Assembly: GCA_963838775.1 (NCBI GenBank)
Contig: CAWISP010000026.1
Coordinates: 382,002 to 446,001, forward strand
Length of the DNA stretch: 64,000 nucleotides
Origin: Chersky-840 sp963838775
GTDB lineage: Bacteria > Actinomycetota > Acidimicrobiia > Acidimicrobiales > UBA8190
Reading direction: 5' to 3'
Shown: positions 25,722 to 34,202 of the stretch, in pieces
Layout: each line of letters begins with the position of its first letter
How positions within the stretch are numbered: the stretch's first letter is position 1
Program-made: the position numbers and the translations under genes
Notes under the pieces: generated by a model
The model's input: the letters and a program-made list of their open reading frames with translations, nothing else
Databases searched by the model: none
What the model was told of the DNA's origin: nothing

Positions 25722-26999
25722 ATGATCGAGCCAGCCAACCGTGCTTCCACGCGCGTCCACGGGGAAAGGAGCGACCTATCGCACGTGCCAAGAGGATGGC
25801 GCTTGGTTCTCATCATCGGCGGATTGTCCATCTTTGGACCGCTGTGCATAGACATGTATCTTCCTGCTCTGCCTCGGATCAGTCGAGACCTTCATGCCAG
25901 CACGTCGGCCGTCCAACTCTCGATCACCGGGTGCTTAGTTGGGATCGCGATTGGGCAGCTAGTAATAGGACCGATCAGCGATCGCCAGGGTCGACGGAGT
26001 CCGCTGCTCGTGGGAATCGGTATATTCGTGCTCTCGTCACTGGCCTGCACCTTGGTGTCAAATGTGTATCTTCTCGACGGGTTGCGCTTTGTGGAAGGCC
26101 TCGGTGGTGCAGCTGGAATTGTGATTGCTCGGGCCATCGTGCGCGACCTCTTTGAGGGAGCGACAGCAGCGCGATTCTTTTCGACACTGATGCTTGTCAC
26201 CGGCTTGGGGCCTCTCTTGGCTCCCCAAGTCGGGGCCGAGATCCTCCGAGTCACGTCATGGCGGGGAGTCTTTTTGGCTCTTGCGATTATCGCTTCGGTC
26301 CTGCTCCTTACCGCGCTCCTGAAGGTTCCTGAAACCCTCCCGCTGGAACGACGACGCGCCGGCGGCCTGAGATCCACCATTCGCTCCCTGTCGACGGTCG
26401 GGCGCGACCGCTCCTTTATCGGCTATGCACTTGTAGGCAGCCTTGGGTTCGGTGCCATCTTCGCGTATATTGCAGGTTCCCCCTTCGTCCTTCAAGACAT
26501 CTACGGCCTGTCTCCTCAGGTATTTGGATTGGCCTTCGCAATGAACGCTGGAGGGCTGGTACTGGGTGCTCAGATCAACGGTCACCTGGTCCGCCGGTTA
26601 GGAAGTGGCCCCTTGCTGTCCTTCGGGCTCATCGTCATGGCGTTTGGGGGTCTTGCCTTTCTGGGCGCAGTCTGCACGCATTGGGGTGGGCTCGCTACGG
26701 TCCTGCCCTCCCTATTTATCGTCCTGTTCGGTTTGGGATTCTTGAATCCCAACGCCATGGCCCTTGCTATGCACAACCACCCCGACTCCGCAGGAACTGC
26801 ATCGGCGCTTTTTGGAAGTGCGCAATTCCTACTCGGGGCCGCAGTGGCGCCTCTTGTGGGAGTAGCGGGAAATCACAATGCGATACCCATGGGGATTGTG
26901 ATGGCGGGGCTTACCGCAGGCGCCGTTGCTGTACGCTTGATGCTTCCCCGCAGCGAGCCCTCAGAAATCGTGTCACCCGACGCTGCACCGGTTCTCTAG
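25722..26999 (+). CDS. MFS drug-resistance transporter, Bcr/CflA subfamily
   Basis: 425 residues from ATG 25722 with GAGGTGG upstream; an extension to 25635 lacks family character. Twelve membrane helices can be traced. The signature IDMYLPALPRISRDL in helix 1, GQLVIGPISDRQGRRSPLL between helices 2 and 3, and RAIVRDLFEGATAARFFS are typical of Bcr/CflA multidrug or bicyclomycin/sulfonamide exporters, H+-coupled, in the cytoplasmic membrane. The substrate is unknown. Codon usage is visibly less GC-rich at third positions than its neighbours, and no partner genes flank it, which fits recent transfer. Confidence 0.87.
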   Translation: MIEPANRASTRVHGERSDLSHVPRGWRLVLIIGGLSIFGPLCIDMYLPALPRISRDLHASTSAVQLSITGCLVGIAIGQLVIGPISDRQGRRSPLLVGIGIFVLSSLACTLVSNVYLLDGLRFVEGLGGAAGIVIARAIVRDLFEGATAARFFSTLMLVTGLGPLLAPQVGAEILRVTSWRGVFLALAIIASVLLLTALLKVPETLPLERRRAGGLRSTIRSLSTVGRDRSFIGYALVGSLGFGAIFAYIAGSPFVLQDIYGLSPQVFGLAFAMNAGGLVLGAQINGHLVRRLGSGPLLSFGLIVMAFGGLAFLGAVCTHWGGLATVLPSLFIVLFGLGFLNPNAMALAMHNHPDSAGTASALFGSAQFLLGAAVAPLVGVAGNHNAIPMGIVMAGLTAGAVAVRLMLPRSEPSEIVSPDAAPVL

Positions 27000-27174
27000 T
27001 GCCGGAGTCATCGTTCGCTCGCCGACGCGGGGGTTGTCAGGAAGGCGGCCGCGCTCCTGTCGCGTACCATCCAAGTATTCGATCGTGCCGATGAGTAGGC
27101 ACTTTCCTGGCTCACAACGCAGCCCCGAAGCTCACGCCTTCGCGCTGGAGCGTGATTGACCGACGACGTTTCGA

Positions 27175-27316
27175 GGCGGAAGGCTTCTTTCCCCGCCTCG
27201 ATTGTTTGGGCCAGCCGCTGCTCATCTTCCTTGGACAACAGCGGATATCGGCCAATCCCGTTCAAATAGAGTCGGACAGCGTCGCCATCCTCTTTGTCGG
27301 CACGCCTGCGCTCCAT
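27175..27316 (-). pseudogene. Sigma-70 factor fragment (region 1.2)
   Basis: The frame from ATG 27316 (MERRRADKEDG) gives DAVRLYLNGIGRYPLLSKED followed by EQRLAQTIEAGKEAF, a clear sigma-70 region 1.2 as in SigA/SigB-type factors. No regions 2-4 follow; the next residues are unrelated. It is the amputated 5' end of a sigma factor gene (normally 300 or more residues). Confidence 0.7.
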
Positions 27317-27483
27317 ACCGGGGCCCCTTCGTGGCATGGAGCTGCCGCAACTCGCGGATTCGTGGTTCCGCCTCTCGGACGAGCCGGGCAGTCTCAGCCA
27401 CTTGACGGGCCCAGCCTAACGAGCTGGCAGAGCACCCGCGTGGGAGTCAAGCTAGAAAGACCCGGGAGGGCTGAATCAACCTG

Positions 27484-27840
27484 TCATTGCTCGGGAAGTT
27501 CTTGGCGCAGCTTGTCCAAGGCGGCCAGTCGGTTCGCCAGCTTGTCGGGCTCATTCTCGTCGCGTTGTCGGATCCGGGCCTCCAGTTCGTCCAACCTCTC
27601 GAGCTCTCGCCGCCGCAGACCGTCCCGCTCGGCACCGTCGCGCTTCGCCAGCGCCCGCAAAAAGGCTTGTCGGGCGTCGTTGGCCCGCTTCAGGCCCAAC
27701 GATCGAGCCACCCGGGCATAGGAGCGGCCTTCCTCACGCAGTGTTAACGCCTCCTCATCGGTGTTGCGCCTCGGTTCTCGGCGCGAGAACGAACTCTCCC
27801 GATGTCGTACTTCATCACCAGGGTGTCTCTCCCCGGAGCG
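27484..27840 (-). CDS. HTH-like basic coiled protein, function unknown
   Basis: The supported part reads TDEEALTLREEGRSYARVAR SLGLKRANDARQAFLRALAK (about 27660-27756), a Myb/HTH-like helix pair, then a highly charged coiled region (RRRELERLDELEARIRQRD) and a C-terminal DKLANRLAALDKLRQEL. I have seen similar charged HTH proteins in actinobacteria but cannot name a function. The start is not resolved: no ATG/GTG lies in a good place, and the frame is open upstream into the cold-shock gene. A CTG at 27858 or a lost start is possible. Confidence 0.5.
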   Translation of the reverse strand, partial: RSGERHPGDEVRHRESSFSRREPRRNTDEEALTLREEGRSYARVARSLGLKRANDARQAFLRALAKRDGAERDGLRRRELERLDELEARIRQRDENEPDKLANRLAALDKLRQELPEQ

Positions 27841-27850
27841 TTCTTGGCGC

Positions 27851-28054
27851 CTAGGCAGATCGCACCGACTTTGCCTGAGGTCCCTTCGGGCCCTGCTCGA
27901 CGTCGAACTCCACGTGCTGTCCCTCAGAGAGCTCTGGGGAACCCGTGCCCCCGATGGCGCTGACGTGGACAAACACATCGTCGCCGCCACCGTCAGGAGT
28001 AATGAACCCGAAACCCCGCTCGGTAAAGAACTTCTTTACTGTGCCCGTCGACAT
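27851..28054 (-). CDS. cspA: Cold-shock protein
   Basis: 67 residues from ATG 28054. Single OB-fold cold-shock domain with RNP1 RGFGFITPD and RNP2 DVFVHVSAI, and an end KGPQAKSVRSA typical of actinobacterial CspA-type proteins. Binds single-stranded RNA/DNA and acts as an RNA chaperone in the cytosol. Residue 15 region TERGFGF has Arg-Gly where many have Lys-Gly. The 5' leader upstream (28055-28190) is long enough for a structured UTR. Confidence 0.93.
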   Translation of the reverse strand: MSTGTVKKFFTERGFGFITPDGGGDDVFVHVSAIGGTGSPELSEGQHVEFDVEQGPKGPQAKSVRSA

Positions 28055-28190
28055 GGCATCCTCGTTCCCAATTGGGTATCCGACATGCTCAAACCCGAGC
28101 CGACTCTAACCGGCGACTGGCACTTCGTTACAGAAGCCCGCACCCGCCGCGGAGTTCTCGGAAAGAATGATGCTTGGAAACAGACACCAA

Positions 28191-28207
28191 GCCCCAAGAG
28201 ACGGGGC
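28191..28207 (-). terminator. Hairpin after the DUF1918 gene
   Basis: GCCCC-aagagac-GGGGC, lying 23 bp downstream of the stop of the minus-strand DUF1918 gene and upstream of cspA. The T-tract is weak, so efficiency is uncertain. Confidence 0.4.
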
Positions 28208-28229
28208 GTTTGCATGTTCGATCGCGAAC

Positions 28230-28480
28230 TCACTTGGTGGTCTTCTTCACGGGCTTCGTGGCCTTGACGGCCTTCGCCGGTGCCGGGGCTTTCCTACCGG
28301 ATGGTGCCCGCACCTTGCCGATAACTGCGACCGCTCCGGGGCCAGGCACAACCGTCGGCTCTCGCCGCTCGACCATCTGATGCGCAGGAGTTGTCCAATG
28401 ATTGCGGTCACCACGCCATCGCGCGGGGCCTGACCGACCTTGGTGGATGCGACACGAACTCGATCACCGACAACGGGCAT
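28230..28480 (-). pseudogene. DUF1918 protein with basic H1-like tail, frameshifted
   Basis: ATG 28480 opens MPVVGDRVRVASTKVGQAPR and IIGQLLRIRWSSGE, a DUF1918 domain. Near 28358-28364 one base appears to be missing: the expected continuation EPTVVPGPGAVAVIGKVRAP is in another frame and is followed by a Lys/Ala/Pro tail (RKAPAPAKAVKATKPVKKTTK minus a residue or two) ending at 28230. Uncorrected, the frame runs on to 28247 with an unrelated R-rich end. The fused basic tail suggests nucleic-acid association. Real decay or a consensus error. Confidence 0.65.
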
Positions 28481-28546
28481 GGGTCATCTCTCCGGGGCGA
28501 GGTAGCTGGCGTGAGGGTCAATAGGCGTGGAGCGCAGGGAGCGCGG

Positions 28547-29713
28547 GTGCAGCACACTGTGGGCATGGCCTGCCCCCTCGACCGGAGCGCCTTTCCGGTC
28601 ACCTCCCGGTACGTGTATCTCAACCATGCGGGCGTGAACGCGCTGTCAGCTCCCGTGGCCGACGCCATGAGCCGCTGGGCAAAGAGAGCCGCTGATCAGG
28701 GGTCCTTGGCAGTGGCCGACGACGAAGCGCAGGCGGAGACGGTCCGAGAGGCGGCGGCCCGCCTCATGGGCGTGTCCGTCGCGGAGGTCGCCTTCGTCAA
28801 GAACACGACGGAGGGCCTCGGGTTCGTCGCCAACGGCTTGGACTGGGAACCGGGCGATCGTGTGATCGTGCCCGGTCGCGAGTTCCCGTCCGTCTTCTAC
28901 CCGTGGAAAGCGCTGGAGAGCCGGGGCGTGATCCTTGACGTGGTCGCCCCCCGTGGCCACGGTCGCGCTCTTCCGTTGGAAGCCTTCGTCGAAGTCATCT
29001 CGTCCGGCAGGCCACCGAAGCTGGTTGCGCTGAGCTGGGTTCAGTTCGGGCGGGGATGGCGTACTGATCTCGCGGCCCTTGCCGAGGTAGCCCACGAGGC
29101 AGGCGCGCTGCTGTGCGCGGATGTGATCCAAGGTCTGGGCGTGCTGCCCGCCCGTCTCGGTGACTGGGGCGTTGACTTCGCGGCCGCCGACGCGCACAAG
29201 TGGCTGCTCGGCCCACCCGGGATCGGCGTGCTTTACGTGAGACGCTCCTGTTTAGAAGCGCTCCGTCCGCTCGAGCCGGGCTGGGCGTCGGTCGCACACC
29301 GCGAGCAGTGGGACAACCTCGACCTCGTCTGGGACGAGACTGCCCGTCGTCTCGAAGGAGGGACGGCCAACGTCGGCGGGATCTACGGGCTCGGGGCCGC
29401 GTTGGAAATGCTGGAGGGGGCAGACATCGGGGCCATCTGGCAACACGTGAACGGTCTGTGCGAGCGCCTCTGCGACGGCTTGAGGGACACGGGGGCCGAC
29501 CTCCTAAGCGACCGGAGTGCCGAAGGAGGTTCCGGCATCGTCACGTTCCGCATTCCGCGCATGAGCCCTGACGACGCCGTCCAACGGCTCCTGCAGGCAG
29601 GCATCGTCTGTTCTCCCCGGGGCGGCGGGTTGCGCGTCTCGCCCCACGGTTACAACACGAGCGACGAGATCGACATCCTGCTCGACGCCGTTCGCGCCAT
29701 GGTCGATGGCTGA
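28547..29713 (+). CDS. Class V aminotransferase / cysteine desulfurase-like PLP enzyme
   Basis: 388 residues from GTG 28547 (AGGGAG upstream); ATG 28565 is the alternative. Fold type I PLP enzyme: YVYLNHAGVNALS at the start, VKNTTEGLGFVANGL, ALSWVQFGRGWRTDL, ADVIQGLGVLP and the PLP-lysine in AADAHKWLLGPPGIGVLY. The C-terminal lobe ends RLLQAGIVCSPRGGGLRVSPH. Groups with isopenicillin-N-epimerase/selenocysteine-lyase-like enzymes; no obvious catalytic-loop Cys can be assigned, so desulfurase activity is uncertain. 153 bp upstream of an AIR-synthase-like gene on the same strand. Confidence 0.85.
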   Translation: MQHTVGMACPLDRSAFPVTSRYVYLNHAGVNALSAPVADAMSRWAKRAADQGSLAVADDEAQAETVREAAARLMGVSVAEVAFVKNTTEGLGFVANGLDWEPGDRVIVPGREFPSVFYPWKALESRGVILDVVAPRGHGRALPLEAFVEVISSGRPPKLVALSWVQFGRGWRTDLAALAEVAHEAGALLCADVIQGLGVLPARLGDWGVDFAAADAHKWLLGPPGIGVLYVRRSCLEALRPLEPGWASVAHREQWDNLDLVWDETARRLEGGTANVGGIYGLGAALEMLEGADIGAIWQHVNGLCERLCDGLRDTGADLLSDRSAEGGSGIVTFRIPRMSPDDAVQRLLQAGIVCSPRGGGLRVSPHGYNTSDEIDILLDAVRAMVDG

Positions 29714-29866
29714 GGACCTCGTACGTATGGGGGTCGAAACTTCGTCCGAGCCTGTTCACCAGGAATTCCGTTGCCGCGTCGTCGGGGGCAAGAATCGACA
29801 GTGTCACTACCTTTCTTGTCCATCGCGTCCCACAGTGTGACCAGCGCATCTGAGGGGGACCAGGCG

Positions 29867-30892
29867 ATGGGTGGATCGAGGGATCGTTTGGGCATGGCCA
29901 GAACATCCATCTCGGTGGGCAAGGTCCCCGTCGACCTTCTTGCACGCCTGCTCGGCGACGTGGGGCCTATGCCTGGCGAGGTCCTTCTCGGCCCGGCCGT
30001 GGGCGAGGACGCCTGCGCCCTCGACCTGCCCGGCGGTGTCCTGGTCGTCGCCACGGATCCCATCACCCTCACCGGGCGCGACATCGGCCGCCACGCCGTG
30101 ATCGTCAACGCCAACGACGTGGCGGTGATGGGGGTGCGCCCCCGCTGGTTCTTGGCGACGATCCTGGTTCCACCGGGCTCGACCGAGGCGGGGATAGAGG
30201 AGCTGTTCTCGGGGGTCCGCAGGGCGCTGAGCGAGGTTGGGGCCACCTTGGTCGGTGGTCATACTGAGGTCACCGGCGCTGTTGCCCGGCCGATCGTGGT
30301 GGGCCAGATGCTCGGCCTGGCTGAGAACGGACGGTTCATCTCGACTGCTGGTGTCCAACCCGGCGACGTCATCGTGCAAATCGGGGCGGCCCCGGTCGAA
30401 GGTGCGGCTGTCCTCGCCGTCGAAGCCGCCTCCCGCCTCCACGCACTGGACCCCGCCGTCGTCGCGGCGGCGGCAGCCGGCGTGGAGGTGCCTGGCATCT
30501 CGGTCGTCGACGCCGCCTTGGACGCGGCCGAGCTCGGGGCCACCGCGCTGCACGATCCGACCGAGGGTGGCCTCGCCGCCGCTCTGCACGAGCTGGCCAC
30601 GGCGGGGGACGTGCGCCTCCGAGTGGACCGCGCTCGCCTGCTCTGGTTCGAGCCGGGGCTGGCGGTGTGCCGTGCCCTGGGTGCCGACCCGTGGGCGACG
30701 CTGGCCTCGGGTTCGTTGTTGGCGGCCTTCGGCCCGGCTCACGCCGCTGGCGCCGCCGAGACCCTCGCAGCCAGGGGCCACACGGTGGCCACCATCGGCA
30801 CAGCAGAGATAGGGCGCGGGGTTAACGACACCTCGGACCGGCCCATTCCCTGGCCCTCCCGTGACGAGGTGAGCCGCCTCCTGGGAGGCTGA
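29867..30892 (+). CDS. AIR synthase-like protein (HypE/SelD/ThiL superfamily)
   Basis: 341 residues from ATG 29867 with AGGGGGA upstream. N-terminal AIRS domain: GPAVGEDACALDLPGGVLVV, TDPITLTGRDIG, NANDVAVMGVRPRWFL and GHTEVTG; C-terminal AIRS_C domain with DPTEGGLAAALHELA. This is the HypE-like ATP-binding dimer fold. HypE itself ends PRIC with a carbamoyl-accepting Cys; the C-terminus here (EVSRLLGG) lacks it, and no hydrogenase genes are near. So it is a HypE-like paralogue of unknown substrate rather than a proven hydrogenase maturase. Possibly co-transcribed with the PLP enzyme upstream. Confidence 0.82.
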   Translation: MGGSRDRLGMARTSISVGKVPVDLLARLLGDVGPMPGEVLLGPAVGEDACALDLPGGVLVVATDPITLTGRDIGRHAVIVNANDVAVMGVRPRWFLATILVPPGSTEAGIEELFSGVRRALSEVGATLVGGHTEVTGAVARPIVVGQMLGLAENGRFISTAGVQPGDVIVQIGAAPVEGAAVLAVEAASRLHALDPAVVAAAAAGVEVPGISVVDAALDAAELGATALHDPTEGGLAAALHELATAGDVRLRVDRARLLWFEPGLAVCRALGADPWATLASGSLLAAFGPAHAAGAAETLAARGHTVATIGTAEIGRGVNDTSDRPIPWPSRDEVSRLLGG

Positions 30893-30930
30893 TGACCACC
30901 CGGCTCGTGAGATTTGCCGCCTGACCGCTC

Positions 30931-31196
30931 GTGACTACTGGTTCCAACAAGCCTGGTTGGGACCAGACTGGTTCGAACAAGGCTGCCGTCAAGACAGCCA
31001 CCAAGAAGGTCGCCGCCCAGAAGGCGCCGGCCAAGCGGGCACCGGCCCGCAAGTCTGGTGGGCGGCAGACCACCGCCAAGCGGGGACACCGGCTCGCAAG
31101 GTCGCAGCACGGAAGACCGCCGCGAAGAAGTCGACGGCCAAACGTGCGTCGGCTCGTAAGGCCCCTGCGCGCAAAGCTGCGGCACGCCGACGCTAG
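30931..31196 (+). pseudogene. Histone H1-like Lys/Ala-rich protein, frameshifted
   Basis: A GTG at 30931 opens MTTGSNKPGWDQTGSNKAAV and then repeats of the AAKKAPAK type (TKKVAAQKAPAKRAPARK). At the GGGG run 31082-31085 the frame shifts. The native continuation GTPARKVAARKTAAKKSTAK ... ARKAAARRR lies in another frame and ends at 31196. One lost G explains it. Such repeats occur in bacterial H1-like proteins and HU tails, which bind DNA. Short near-direct repeats (CTGGTTCCAACAAG / CTGGTTCGAACAAG) encode the N-terminus. Confidence 0.65.
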
Positions 31197-31218
31197 ACGC
31201 TCAGTAGCAGCGGGATGA

Positions 31219-31252
31219 CACAGACCCCCGGGCCTCACCCCGGGGGTCTGTG
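31219..31252. terminator. Strong bidirectional terminator hairpin
   Basis: A perfect 14-bp stem, CACAGACCCCCGGG and CCCGGGGGTCTGTG, around a 6-nt loop. It lies between the convergent H1-like gene and glpX. No T-tract, as is usual for high-GC actinobacterial terminators. Confidence 0.7.
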
Positions 31253-31413
31253 CGGCAGGGGGCAGTCCGAGCGCCCAGTGGGCATACGGCAACCTCCCAC
31301 TCCAACAAGTGTCCTTCGATCCGGCGTTCGGGGGCATCGGTCCGCAACCTGCTCCGGTTGCGCTCGGCGAGCTACGGACCTGTACCGGAGCACAAGTCGG
31401 TTGTCGCTTGAGT

Positions 31414-32400
31414 TCAGCGGTAGTGGAGCCCAGTGAAGCGTTCGAGCTTGTCGAGTTGATGCTCAGCGCGGATCCAGCGGGCGGTGCCCGACCGGGACCG
31501 CATGACCAGAGACTCGGTGACCGCTCCGTCGGCTGTGTAGAGGACGCCGCGCAGTAGCGATCCATCGGTGATTCCGGTGGCGGCAACGAAGATGTCGTCA
31601 CCGCCTACGAGGTCATCGGCGTCGAGCACGCGGCCCGGGGCGGGACCGCCATGGGCCAGGGCCTGGCGCTCGGCATCGTCTCTGGGCCAAAGCCGCGCCT
31701 GCATAGCGCCGCCCAGGGCCTTGAGAGCGGCGGCCGCGAGGATCCCTTCAGTGCTGCCTCCGATGCCCATGACCATATCCACGCCCGAGTCCCTACGGGC
31801 GACGGCAATGGCGGGCGCGGTGTCTCCGTGGGAGATGAGTTGGACCCGAGCACCTGCGGACCGCAGCTCATCTACCAACTCCGCGTTGCGGGGTCGGTTG
31901 AGGACCACGACGGTGACTTCCCTTGGCGACTTCTTGGTTACCTCCGCGACCCGCCCGATGTTCTCCGAAGGCGTCGCGGTGATGTCGATCACCGCCGCGC
32001 CCTCCCGCCCGACGGCGAGCTTCTCCATATAGAAGGTGGGCGGGAAGAACATGGTTCCCCGCTCAGACAGCGCGATGACGGAGATGGCGTTCGGCTCCCC
32101 GGTCGCCGTCAATTCGGTGCCTTCGAGCGGGTCAACGGCCACGTCGACTTGTGGTCCACGACCGCTGCCCACGGCTTCGCCGTTGAACAGCATGGGGGCC
32201 TTGTCTTTCTCTCCCTCGCCGATCACCACCACGCCGTCCATGTCGACGGTCTGAAGCATGAGCCGCATTGCGTCTACGGCGGCCTGGTCGGCCGCAGTCT
32301 TGCTGCCCCGGCCGATCCATCGCGCCGCTGCCATCGCAGCAGCCTCTGTGACGCGCACCAGTTCAACGGCCAGGTTCCGGTCCGGAGCCGCGCTACCCAT
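31414..32400 (-). CDS. glpX: Fructose-1,6-bisphosphatase class II
   Basis: 328 residues from ATG 32400. GlpX signature regions are all visible: WIGRGSKTAADQAAVDAMR, VVIGEGEKDKAPML with the metal-binding Glu, VAVDPLEGT, TFYMEKLAVG, GDTAPAIAVA and GIGGSTEGILAAAALK. It hydrolyses fructose 1,6-bisphosphate to fructose 6-phosphate for gluconeogenesis, using Mg2+/Mn2+, in the cytosol. Length is normal for the family. A single gene; the terminator at 31219 lies downstream. This is one of the few housekeeping genes in the window. Confidence 0.95.
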   Translation of the reverse strand: MGSAAPDRNLAVELVRVTEAAAMAAARWIGRGSKTAADQAAVDAMRLMLQTVDMDGVVVIGEGEKDKAPMLFNGEAVGSGRGPQVDVAVDPLEGTELTATGEPNAISVIALSERGTMFFPPTFYMEKLAVGREGAAVIDITATPSENIGRVAEVTKKSPREVTVVVLNRPRNAELVDELRSAGARVQLISHGDTAPAIAVARRDSGVDMVMGIGGSTEGILAAAALKALGGAMQARLWPRDDAERQALAHGGPAPGRVLDADDLVGGDDIFVAATGITDGSLLRGVLYTADGAVTESLVMRSRSGTARWIRAEHQLDKLERFTGLHYR

Positions 32401-32806
32401 AGGACACCCCCTCGCCGCACTCTACCGACTGACCCGGGGCGCCGCAGATGGCGATCATCGGGGCCGGACCACGATGACGCCACGCTTCTCATGGCGCCCC
32501 GCCTATCCCATAGGTGCCGGACAGATTCGCGACCGCCCCCTCTGTGGTCTTGGTGTGAACAACTGTCACAGGTCGTCTTCACAACTGACGGTGTGGCGCG
32601 ACCGGTGGGTAGTGGGCCTCGTTGGGTCGGACCGCTCGCCAGCTCGCCATCATCGATCCTCGAGGCCGGCACTGCTACGCCCCTGACGTCGCGGGTAGAC
32701 ACCCCGGGAATCACCGATCATCTTTTACACTGAAATCACAGGGAGGCGATCGCGAGCAACGGCGAAGTGAGGGCTCTGACGCCGAAGGCGATCATCGCGG
32801 GTGGCC
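32401..32806. other. Intergenic upstream of glpX
   Basis: About 400 bp that must hold the glpX promoter. No gene, repeat or strong hairpin recognised. Confidence 0.4.
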
Positions 32807-33166
32807 TCAGCCGGTGGGGTTCAGGTACAGGTACAACACGGTGCACCCGCCGCTGGTCGAGGCGTCGATGTCGTGTTCCACTCCGCTCGGGATGTGCACG
32901 TAGGAGCCTGGGCCCAGCTCAGAGCCGAGGATCCTGGTCCGCCCGTCGAGAACCCACATGTGGTGGTGATTGGCGTGGTGCGTGTGCCAGCCCAAGCGAT
33001 GGCCCGCCTCGACGGTGAGGACGCCAGCCATCGAGGTGTCGCTGCTCCACAGCACTCTGTGGGTGACGCCCACCAGCGATCCCAACGGGGCGAGCGGGAG
33101 CGCCGCGATCGCCTCCGGCGTGAGCACGACTGGCTGCGACGTTGTGGTCGAGTCCACGATGCTCAT
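32807..33166 (-). CDS. Cupin domain protein
   Basis: 119 residues. Single cupin barrel: motif 1 GWHTHHANHHHMWVLDGRTR (His-rich metal site) and motif 2 GSYVHIPSGVEHDIDAS, with VLYLYLNP as the last strand. Such small cupins bind a metal and act as dioxygenases, isomerases or ligand sensors; the reaction is unknown here. Starts at ATG 33166. It follows the adenosine-specific-kinase-family gene on the same strand by about 90 bp. Confidence 0.8.
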   Translation of the reverse strand: MSIVDSTTTSQPVVLTPEAIAALPLAPLGSLVGVTHRVLWSSDTSMAGVLTVEAGHRLGWHTHHANHHHMWVLDGRTRILGSELGPGSYVHIPSGVEHDIDASTSGGCTVLYLYLNPTG

Positions 33167-33256
33167 TGTGGTTCGGTGGCTGCCGACGCGCCAGGGTCGA
33201 ATGACCTCGGACCGCTGAGCTCAGCGACGTCTCTCCGGTCGCGCAGAGAGAGCGGA

Positions 33257-33739
33257 TCACAGCTTGTAGCCGATCGCCCGGAGCAACGTTTTGCGGTCTG
33301 CTACGTCGGCATCGCCCTCCACCCGAGCCGGCGGCTGCCCATCGATCACGCCCACGATGCCCCGACCCAGCTCGGTCTCGGCGACGAGAATCTCGACCCG
33401 GTTGGCGGTGGCGCAGAAGATGCCACACACCTCGGGGACCTGCTTGAGCTGGTTGAGGACGTTTACCGGATAGCCGTTCTGCAGGAATACGAAGAACGAG
33501 TGCCCTGCCCTCACGGCCAGGGCGTTCGTCGTGGCCAAGCTGATGAGCTCCTCGTCGTTGCCCGATCGGCGCACCAGGCACGGTCCGGAAGCCTCACAGA
33601 ACGCCACGCCGAACTGCAGATGTGGGCTGGCACCGGCCAGAGCCTCGTGGATGTCCTCGACCGTCTTGATGAAGTGGGCCTGCCCCACGATGACGTTCAT
33701 GTCGTCGGGCTTGTCGATCGGGACGACGTGCAGCTCCAC
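33257..33739 (-). CDS. Adenosine-specific kinase family protein (PF04008)
   Basis: 160 residues from GTG 33739, with GAGGAGG 5 nt upstream. The whole chain follows the family closely: VPIDKPDDMNVIVGQAHFIK, VEDIHEALAGASPHLQFGVA, CEASGPCLVRRSGNDEELI, AGHSFFVFLQNGYPVNVLN, VPEVCGIFCATANRVEILVA and ETELGRGIVGVIDG. The family is found in archaea and some bacteria. It was named from a structure with bound nucleotide and its cellular role is not settled. Frame intact and length normal. Confidence 0.88.
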   Translation of the reverse strand: MELHVVPIDKPDDMNVIVGQAHFIKTVEDIHEALAGASPHLQFGVAFCEASGPCLVRRSGNDEELISLATTNALAVRAGHSFFVFLQNGYPVNVLNQLKQVPEVCGIFCATANRVEILVAETELGRGIVGVIDGQPPARVEGDADVADRKTLLRAIGYKL

Positions 33740-34202
33740 AACGACCTCCTCGATGGATCGGCGCCCCTCAGGCGGGACGACAGCGGAAGTCCGACGCTGT
33801 CCTCCAAAGCTAGTTCTGCTCTGCCACCGCAGCGATGCTCGACGACGTCGCAATCAGCTCTGGGCACACCGTGGTCGACTTCCACGACCGGCGCACGATG
33901 ATCCCCAACGCCAGCTCGAGCGCCACCTCCGGTTCCTGCTCTCCGGGCTCGACGCCAGGGTCCTCCGACTCCCCTGGGTACGGTCGGTGATCGAACACAT
34001 CGAAGGCGCCCGCGCCCCGTTCAACGAATGGCCGCCGGAACCGAGGTCTAGCCCGAGGGGTGCCGAGGTCGAGCGAGCCGTGACCCGCGCAGGTCGCGGC
34101 GCAGATCGCCGGCCAGTCTGGCGAGAGCCTCGTGCAGCCGGCCGGGGAGCTGGAGCGGACGTTACAGCAATCCGACATCCACGGCCCCTACGCTCGGCTC
34201 AA
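33740..34202. other. Gap without a supported gene
   Basis: About 460 bp. The plus-strand frame around 33905-34060 (RHLRFLLSGLDARVLRLPWV) has coding-like composition but no family and no start. It may be a gene remnant. A very long plus-strand frame across 33531-35348 is rejected as composite. Confidence 0.35.

Noticed and set aside
29807..30781. 324-codon minus-strand frame
   Set aside because: Antisense shadow of the AIR-synthase-like gene, rich in Arg/Gly/His without motifs.
29867..30892. Naming the AIR-synthase-like gene hypE
   Set aside because: The C-terminal Cys motif that receives the carbamoyl group in HypE is missing and no hyp or hydrogenase genes are near.
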